Shown piece after piece: positions 7,767-11,885 of a stretch of DNA of 11,885 nucleotides; position 1 is the first letter of the stretch; the number at the start of each line of letters is the position of its first letter. The position numbers were made by a program, and so were the translations under genes. Under the pieces are notes generated by a model, which was not told the DNA's origin, did not search any database, and saw only the letters and a program-made list of their open reading frames with translations. The DNA is from LC029 sp036676475 (lineage in GTDB: Bacteria; Bacillota; Bacilli; Aneurinibacillales; RAOX-1). The stretch spans positions 1 to 11,885 of the forward strand of contig JAKFCU010000035.1 in the NCBI GenBank assembly GCA_036676475.1, in the 5' to 3' direction.

Positions 7767-8236
7767 CCTTCCACCACCTCAATTCTCGCATTCATCAGAT
7801 GATGCCCCAAACCACAATATTCATTACAGAGAATAAGATATTCACCGGCTTTATTAAACTTCTGACTGTAAGCACTGATATACCCCGGCTCAACCAGCAT
7901 ATTCATGTTCGTTCCAGCAATTTGAAAGCCATGGATCACATCTTTAGTCACGACACTAAAATGAACGGTGGAGCCTTTTGGAACCGTCACTTTATCAGGG
8001 TAAAAAGCAAATGCGGCAACAACCATGTTCACTTCATATTCACCCTCTTTAATCTTTTTAACCCCAGGCTGATTAAAAGGGGGGGTTACGTCAATTTGAT
8101 CGGTCGCAATGGTTGCTAGACAGCTAGGGGGCTGGTTTCCATAATAGAATGCATTAATACCAATAATGGTTAAAAAAGCAAGTAGGGTGGCTCCACCGAG
8201 GTACAGCCAAATTTTTTCAAATCTATGCAGGTGCAT
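7763..8236 (-). CDS. cbaB: ba3-type cytochrome c oxidase subunit II (CuA)
   Basis: This 157-residue protein has one N-terminal membrane anchor (about 9-31) and an outward-facing cupredoxin domain that takes electrons from cytochrome c into the CuA centre. The full CuA site is present: His102 (DVIHGF), then Cys137, Glu139, Cys141, His145 and Met148 in CNEYCGLGHHLM. The short length and single transmembrane helix are typical of class B enzymes. Other subunit II proteins have two helices, and here the missing one is supplied by the small subunit IIa encoded just upstream. The ribosome site GGGAGAGG lies 5 bases before the ATG. An extra Cys39 just after the anchor is of unknown role. Confidence 0.95.
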   Translation of the reverse strand: MHLHRFEKIWLYLGGATLLAFLTIIGINAFYYGNQPPSCLATIATDQIDVTPPFNQPGVKKIKEGEYEVNMVVAAFAFYPDKVTVPKGSTVHFSVVTKDVIHGFQIAGTNMNMLVEPGYISAYSQKFNKAGEYLILCNEYCGLGHHLMNARIEVVEG

Positions 8237-8258
8237 ACAAACCTCTCCCTTTATTCAT

Positions 8259-8420
8259 TCATGTACGAGATACATACAAATACCAGGATGCAGACCACAT
8301 GACAATGACTACGATCCCAATAAAAAATACAGCCCATAAGGTTTCTTTTGTAATCAGATCTGTTGAAAGTTTTTGTACTTTATCCTGGGTTTCCTTCATG
8401 CTATCTTTGTTGTCCGGCAT
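8259..8420 (-). CDS. cbaD: ba3-type cytochrome c oxidase subunit IIa (53 aa)
   Basis: This single-helix protein has a charged, soluble N-terminus (MPDNKDSMKETQDKVQKL) followed by one hydrophobic span (about 28-50, LWAVFFIGIVVIVMWSASW) and a short tail. In the Thermus ba3 oxidase the equivalent 34-residue subunit IIa occupies the place of the second helix of subunit II. Size, topology and position between sco and cbaB support the call. GGAGG lies 7 bases before the ATG. The ATG overlaps the sco stop (TAATG), pointing to translational coupling. It is too short for ordinary ORF cut-offs and easily left out of annotation. Confidence 0.85.
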   Translation of the reverse strand: MPDNKDSMKETQDKVQKLSTDLITKETLWAVFFIGIVVIVMWSASWYLYVSRT

Positions 8421-9007
8421 TACAAGTCCTCCAAACGTAATTCAATATCTTTCAAGATTGCCTGATCATCCATGAGTTTTCCCATTTCATAGATTGATTG
8501 GATGTCACCCTGGCTGTCCAATAAGTAAAGCTTGGAGGAATGAGTTAAGTATCTTCCACCAGAACTCTCATAAGCAAAACCTAAGGAACCTGTGACTGTC
8601 TTGGTATTCGTCAAATCTGTTTTAAGAAGATACCAACCTTCTTCTTCGTTTATATCGAAGGTACTTGCATAATCCTTCAGCTTATTGCTTGTGTCATATT
8701 CAGGGTCAATGGTTATGGTTAAAAACTCAATTTCATCACCAAAATACCCCTTTTTCATCAGACTTTCCTTTAAGTTCTTCATATTACTGGTTGTGACAGG
8801 ACATACATCAGGACAGTTCATATACATAAATTCTACAAGTCTTAGCTTTGGCGGATTTTCGTAATAGGAGAAAGATTTGTCATTCATAGTTGTAAATGGA
8901 ACATCGGCCAGCTTATAGTTATTGCTTTGATGAGCTGTCACATAATAAACCCCAGAAGAGATGCCAAGTATGAGGAGGGAAAAAAAAGCAATATAAATTT
9001 TTTTCAT
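8420..9007 (-). CDS. SCO1/SenC-type copper chaperone for the CuA site
   Basis: This 195-residue membrane-anchored thioredoxin-fold protein delivers copper to, or reduces the cysteines of, subunit II. It has an N-terminal helix (about 4-24) with no lipobox cysteine, so it is anchored by the helix rather than by lipid. The copper-binding motif CPDVCP has Cys65 and Cys69, and the distant ligand is His156 in LTHSSK, followed by the family's LYLLD strand. It is the first gene of the oxidase operon. Two ATGs are adjacent (9010 and 9007). AGGTGG lies 3 bases before the first and 6 before the second, so the second was chosen. Homologues elsewhere are called ypmQ or scoC, but orthology was not established here. 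Confidence 0.92.
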   Translation of the reverse strand: MKKIYIAFFSLLILGISSGVYYVTAHQSNNYKLADVPFTTMNDKSFSYYENPPKLRLVEFMYMNCPDVCPVTTSNMKNLKESLMKKGYFGDEIEFLTITIDPEYDTSNKLKDYASTFDINEEEGWYLLKTDLTNTKTVTGSLGFAYESSGGRYLTHSSKLYLLDSQGDIQSIYEMGKLMDDQAILKDIELRLEDL

Positions 9008-9054
9008 CATGAACCACCTAGCTATTTAATGAGTAGGAGTAATTTTCCAATACC

Positions 9055-9078
9055 ATTTATTCCCCAATGGGGATAAAT
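9055..9078. promoter_or_regulatory. Inverted repeat upstream of sco, possible operator
   Basis: TCCCC-AAT-GGGGA (9061-9073) is flanked by ATTTA and TAAAT, giving two 10-bp arms with one extra base. It lies 48-71 bases before the sco start, so it could be an operator or a leader hairpin. No clear -35/-10 pair was found next to it (an AATAAT at 9077-9082 is the best -10). The repeat does not match the FNR or CcpA consensus. Confidence 0.4.
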
Positions 9079-9163
9079 TATTCGAGGAGATTGGATAAAA
9101 AAGGTAAGACCTCTTAGCGATAATCTGCCATACTTTTCACTTCCTTCTAAATTGAGCCTGTTG

Positions 9164-9210
9164 ACCGTTGACGGTGAAGCTTCGCTTCCCCTTGGACAAG
9201 GGTCTGTCCC
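9164..9210. other. Three back-to-back hairpins in a gene-free stretch
   Basis: ACCGT-tg-ACGGT (9164-9175), GAAGC-ttc-GCTTC (9176-9188) and CCCTT-ggac-AAGGG (9189-9202) follow each other without gaps. GGACA (9194-9198) can alternatively pair with TGTCC (9205-9209). Tandem TTGACCG/TTGACGG words start at 9161. The stretch 9080-9330 has no supportable gene. It may be a structured RNA or the end of a lost insertion sequence (GGGTCTGTCCC resembles some IS ends). Neither is proven. Confidence 0.4.
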
Positions 9211-9330
9211 AATGTCATCAAGTTATGTTACCTTTACCTGCTTCAAATTTGATTACTATTAACAGAGGTGCTATATACATCTCTTCAGATTCATTGGGTG
9301 CGAATCCATAGCAAAAAGTTCCTTTAAACT

Positions 9331-9357
9331 AAAAAACTCTCCTAACCTAGGAGAGTT
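9331..9357 (-). terminator. Intrinsic terminator, minus strand
   Basis: A perfect 10-bp stem (AACTCTCCTA 9335-9344 with 9348-9357) and 3-base loop are followed on the minus strand by six T (9336-9331). There is no protein-coding gene directly upstream of it, since the small gene at 9520-9765 has its own terminator. It therefore probably ends a non-coding RNA or belongs to an attenuator. Confidence 0.75.
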
Positions 9358-9375
9358 AATGATCGAAGACAGCAA

Positions 9376-9422
9376 AGCTATCGTTTTACCTTGAATGAGA
9401 GGTCTGGCAACGGACGATAGCT
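9376..9422 (-). ncRNA. Dyad-based structure upstream of the 9331 terminator, possible sRNA or leader
   Basis: AGCTATCGT (9376-9384) is the exact reverse complement of 9414-9422, closing a 29-base interior. Only 18 bases separate it, in the minus direction, from the terminator stem. A long-range helix followed by a terminator is the layout of riboswitch or attenuator leaders and of many small RNAs. The plus-strand reading (GCAAAGCTA ... TAGCTCAGGG) has a passing likeness to the c-di-GMP-I aptamer core but lacks its first helix. Strand is inferred only from the terminator. Confidence 0.3.
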
Positions 9423-9500
9423 CAGGGAATTTCTTAGTCATTTAATTCATTCGTGAGTTATGATTTTTGCCCAGGGGAACATTTTATAAATTCGTGCTTT

Positions 9501-9531
9501 TAAAATAAAAGCCCGCCAATCAGTGGCGAGC
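9501..9531 (-). terminator. Terminator of the small gene at 9520-9765
   Basis: On the minus strand GCTCGCCA pairs with TGGCGGGC (8 bp, one G-U) around a 5-base loop, followed by TTTTATTTT. The stem overlaps the gene's last codons and its TGA. Confidence 0.85.
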
Positions 9532-9765
9532 AATGAGGTAATTCGAAAGTCCTTCCGCCATTACCGCAGGATCATATTCAAGCGCAACCTCATACATAAG
9601 CGCAACAAGATCCATTTTCTTTTCATCGTCAAACTCCTCGTTATCCATGATGTAGAGAAACGTGCTGATAAGCCTGTTTTTTAAGGTATCCCGATCCATA
9701 CAGTTTTCGAATACTTTTCGAAATACAATCTTATTGTGCTCCCTAGTGTCTTCGTCGATGGTAAT
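9520..9765 (-). CDS. Small acidic hypothetical protein with a non-standard start
   Basis: An open frame of 81 codons ends in TGA (9522-9520) inside a good terminator. The product (ITIDEDTREHNKIVFRK at the N-terminus, then LISTFLYIMDNEEFDDEKK and a C-terminal helix ending LSNYLIARH) is helical, acidic and protein-like. A perfect GGAGGGCG ribosome site lies just upstream. However, between the upstream in-frame TAA and the coding part there is no ATG, GTG or TTG. The first possible starts are ATT (9765) or ATC (9759), 3 and 9 bases after GGAGG. Either an AUU/AUC start is used, or a former ATG has mutated and the gene is a fresh pseudogene. The first internal ATG (codon 23) has no ribosome site and would remove the N-terminus. 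Family not recognised. Confidence 0.5.
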   Translation of the reverse strand: MTIDEDTREHNKIVFRKVFENCMDRDTLKNRLISTFLYIMDNEEFDDEKKMDLVALMYEVALEYDPAVMAEGLSNYLIARH

Positions 9766-9781
9766 CGCCCTCCATTCTTAC

Positions 9782-10194
9782 AATATATTCCTAAGGATAA
9801 GTATATCTTAAGAGAGTCGAACTTGTTTTGAATTAATAATTATATGATGATGTCACAAGTTATCGCCAGTATCGTTCATCTTCTTATTAAATAAGGAAAC
9901 AACCGGTTTTTGATTGATACTGGTTCTCTTATCATCGAATCAGGTGAAAAATGGAAAGTGCCTAGTAGTTAACATCAGTATTAGGATGGTAAATAATTAG
10001 ATTGGTTTTATATGGAACTGGTTCTGTTTTGGCGCCTGGTATTGGATGGAAACTATTTAAGTAAGAGGAAAAAACCAAAATAATGACATAACAGATACTG
10101 ACTAATCAATACTGTTATATCACAATAAGTGCATAAACTGAAAGCCTCCTCCAAGAATCGGATGGATTGTTGCTGCTGATGGCGGTTTTGATAT
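9782..10194. other. Gene-free stretch
   Basis: No frame on either strand combines a start, a ribosome site and convincing protein composition. Short open stretches (for example plus-strand YGTGSVLAPGIGWK near 10010, and a minus-strand 47-codon frame over about 9970-10110) look protein-like in places and may be relics. A 7-bp dyad ATAACAG/CTGTTAT (10088-10118) followed on the minus strand by a T-rich stretch could be a weak terminator for the esterase gene. Confidence 0.4.
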
Positions 10195-11427
10195 TTACTT
10201 AAAGAATCTCCATATATGTTCAGTTGCTTTTGGACCGTGGGGGTCAGTATGTGAACCTTGATTACTTCCACCAGACCATTTATGCTTTAATCCATCGATG
10301 ATCCAAAGTTGGACTAAGGGGTATCCACTTTTATTTTGATAGATATGTTTTTTATAGTCACGTCCATTTTCATGGGCTAGGACAGGACTGCTGAAACTGA
10401 TTGGCACTCGTCCATAACCACCTTCAATGCGAAAATTGGTTTGTGCCCATTGGATAAAAAGGTGATCCCCATTAATTCGACGGATGGTGCTATCATCCGT
10501 TCCCTGCAAAATAAGGACAGGCATTGTTCTTTTCCCTGCTTTTTTAAACGCCTTTTCCATTTCCTTAAATGCCTTGTCTCCACATTCATACGGATCTTCG
10601 ACACCATTTCCCATTACAATCATAGCATCATTAAAAATATTTTTAAGATCATTTTTGTTGCGTGGCTTCGCTGCAGCGTAAGGTACACCAGCACATATTG
10701 CAATTTTATTAAATAAATCAGGATAGGTGGCTCCGAGAATGACTGCCATGGCCGCACCGGCCGAGAAACCGGTAGCATAAGTCTTTTTCTCATCAATGTG
10801 AATATTATATTCGTTTTTTAAGAAACTTTTTGCTTCGTTGATTATTTCAGCAATGATTTGAGGTTGTCCTTTATCACGATGCTGATTTTCATCAAAAAAC
10901 CAGTTCCAACAATCTGTTGAATTTAATTCTTCATAAAAATCACTAAACAATGGATTTATCTGTAAATAATAACTTACCCAATCTAACAAACCTGGGTATA
11001 ACTGTAGAAAATTCCTTAATACCGGTCCATTTAGCCGAAAATAATCCCTTAACAACCTTACCTGTAAAGGGTTCAGGGAATAAAAAAAATAAGGGTTAAA
11101 AAGAAAAGTCCTAAAAGTAAGCCAATCCGCAACATTATTCATCTCAGGGTAAAGGACAATAAAGTTTTCTTTTTCAGCTAACTCGTTCATTTGCGTTTCT
11201 TTAGCAAACTCTTCTGGCGTTTGGCCACAACCATGAAGCATAACGACCAGCGGGAATGAATTTCCACTGGATTGGCTTCCTAAACCTTTAGGTATATAAA
11301 GTCTGTAGCTAAAAATATCTATATCATTTTTAAAAAAAGTTTGAGAATTTGTTTCTGAATCATGTGCCACATATAAAAATTCTGGAAATTCTTTTTGAGA
11401 TTTGTCGATGAGTATGGATTTGGGCAT
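10195..11427 (-). CDS. PHB-depolymerase-family esterase with an internal insertion
   Basis: This is a 410-residue alpha/beta hydrolase of the polyhydroxybutyrate depolymerase/LpqC esterase type, which cleaves short polyester or ester substrates. Visible elements are the oxyanion-hole motif MLHGCGQ (63-69), the lipase box GFSAG with nucleophile Ser222, the acid Asp311 or Asp312 in LQGTDD, and His382 in HKWSGG. The family string CWNWFFDENQHRDKGQP is present at 173-189. Between LYPEMNN (92-98) and that string, where the family normally has about ten residues, there are about 74 residues rich in Phe, Leu and Tyr. They probably form a helical lid. There is no signal peptide, so it may act inside the cell. 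AAGGAGG lies 12 bases before the ATG, a rather long spacing, with no better in-frame start. It stands alone, with no polyhydroxyalkanoate synthase or phasin gene nearby, so the true substrate is open. Confidence 0.88.
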   Translation of the reverse strand: MPKSILIDKSQKEFPEFLYVAHDSETNSQTFFKNDIDIFSYRLYIPKGLGSQSSGNSFPLVVMLHGCGQTPEEFAKETQMNELAEKENFIVLYPEMNNVADWLTFRTFLFNPYFFYSLNPLQVRLLRDYFRLNGPVLRNFLQLYPGLLDWVSYYLQINPLFSDFYEELNSTDCWNWFFDENQHRDKGQPQIIAEIINEAKSFLKNEYNIHIDEKKTYATGFSAGAAMAVILGATYPDLFNKIAICAGVPYAAAKPRNKNDLKNIFNDAMIVMGNGVEDPYECGDKAFKEMEKAFKKAGKRTMPVLILQGTDDSTIRRINGDHLFIQWAQTNFRIEGGYGRVPISFSSPVLAHENGRDYKKHIYQNKSGYPLVQLWIIDGLKHKWSGGSNQGSHTDPHGPKATEHIWRFFK

Positions 11428-11530
11428 GCGAAGACTTGTCCTCCTTTTACTGCTATAAATACAACAATATTGGCGATCTACTGCTCAACCGAATCTTAAC
11501 ATAATTGGAAAAGATGTTAAAGTTTTTTGA

Positions 11531-11558
11531 GGAGCAGTGTGCCTTTGCTGTTCCTTTT
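11531..11558 (+). terminator. Terminator-like hairpin
   Basis: GGAGCAG (11531-11537) pairs with CTGTTCC (11548-11554, one G-U) across a 10-base loop and is followed by TTTT. No plus-strand gene precedes it within the window apart from a 25-codon frame starting at 11514, so its client is unknown. Confidence 0.4.
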
Positions 11559-11624
11559 AGTTTATTGAACATTGGAAGCTTAGTCGTCTAAGTGGTTAAC
11601 CTCATAGAATAGGTGGGTAATCAT

Positions 11625-11768
11625 TTGTATGAGGCGATAATACTAGACTCATCTGTTGACGTTGGGTTTGTTAAGATTCATTTACCTGATTACACCATGT
11701 CAACTTTCATGATCGCACCAATTTGGCGGAAGAGTGCAGGAAAATCTTATGGAATTTTTGGGTTATAG
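11625..11768 (+). CDS. Possible 47-residue small protein or relic
   Basis: A TTG at 11625 preceded by AGGTGG with about 7-base spacing opens a frame encoding MYEAIILDSSVDVGFVKI... ending SYGIFGL and TAG (11766-11768). The same frame is open again after the TAG for 15 codons, and a 25-codon frame in phase lies upstream (11514). An older gene broken by stops is therefore as likely as a genuine small gene. It is followed by the terminator at 11826-11864. Not recognised. Confidence 0.3.
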   Translation: MYEAIILDSSVDVGFVKIHLPDYTMSTFMIAPIWRKSAGKSYGIFGL

Positions 11769-11825
11769 TATAAAAGCATAGGGGATAAAACGACGCGGAT
11801 TAGCTATTCGAAGTAAATAAGAAGA

Positions 11826-11864
11826 GGGGATAAGTGATTTTGACATCACCTGTCCCCATTTTTT
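11826..11864 (+). terminator. Intrinsic terminator, plus strand
   Basis: GGGGATAAGTGAT (11826-11838) pairs with ATCACCTGTCCCC (11845-11857), with one G-U pair and one mismatch, around a 6-base loop. Six T follow (11859-11864). It would end any transcript covering the small frame at 11625-11768. Confidence 0.7.
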
Positions 11865-11885
11865 CATACTTAATACCCAATTAGA

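Noticed and set aside
7739..8119. 126-codon plus-strand frame
   Set aside because: It is antisense to cbaB and the start of cbaA, whose metal-binding motifs prove the minus-strand reading.
6114..9007. Complete aa3-type oxidase cluster with heme-A synthesis genes
   Set aside because: The motifs are class B. No subunit III, ctaA or ctaB is present in the window.
9371..9428. c-di-GMP-I riboswitch on the plus strand
   Set aside because: GCAAAGCTA and TAGCTCAGGG recall the aptamer core, but the first helix with its GAAA loop is missing and no plus-strand gene follows.
10053..10271. 72-codon minus-strand frame
   Set aside because: It overlaps the C-terminus of the esterase in another frame, has no ribosome site and has an unlikely composition.
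1..11885. CRISPR array, tRNA, rRNA or intact insertion sequence
   Set aside because: No regularly spaced repeats, cloverleaf sequences or transposase frames were found.

Overview
The window looks like chromosomal DNA of an aerobic, endospore-forming member of the Bacillaceae. The reasons are moderately AT-rich DNA, strong AGGAGG-type ribosome binding sites, several short stem/T-run terminators, a soluble sporulation-type sensor histidine kinase and a ba3-type oxidase operon. Genus and species cannot be told from the sequence.

Layout. The left edge (1-1120) is degraded: a perfect hairpin, a broken sugar ABC-transporter permease, the tail of another unidentified gene, and a small intact hypothetical gene on the minus strand. 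From 1259 a sigma-A-like promoter leads to a PAS/histidine kinase gene (1532-2590) that ends at a clear terminator. Facing it on the minus strand is a stand-alone NRPS-like gene (2802-5798) with the order adenylation, carrier protein, NADPH thioester reductase. It has no condensation domain and no biosynthetic partners in the window. Next, also on the minus strand, is a compact four-gene operon, sco - cbaD - cbaB - cbaA (9007 down to 6114). It encodes a copper chaperone and the three subunits of a B-type (ba3) cytochrome c oxidase. Three of its genes are joined by 1- or 4-base overlaps and it ends at a 13-bp terminator. The 53-residue subunit IIa is easily missed.

Region 9010-10194 has few genes but much structure. 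It holds an inverted repeat just ahead of sco, three back-to-back hairpins, a dyad followed by an intrinsic terminator (attenuator- or sRNA-like), and a small minus-strand gene (9520-9765) with its own terminator and ribosome binding site but no ATG, GTG or TTG start. The right part carries a PHB-depolymerase-family esterase with an unusual internal insertion (10195-11427). The last 450 bases hold only small plus-strand reading frames and two terminator-like hairpins.

Functionally, the oxidase operon is self-explanatory: SCO loads the CuA site of subunit II, and CbaA/B/D form the terminal oxidase. The reductase-terminated NRPS-like enzyme is the most open item. It should activate one carboxylic or amino acid, with a code resembling that for phenylalanine, and release it as an aldehyde or alcohol. 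Whether the convergent kinase is linked to it is unknown. No CRISPR array, tRNA, rRNA or intact transposase was seen.
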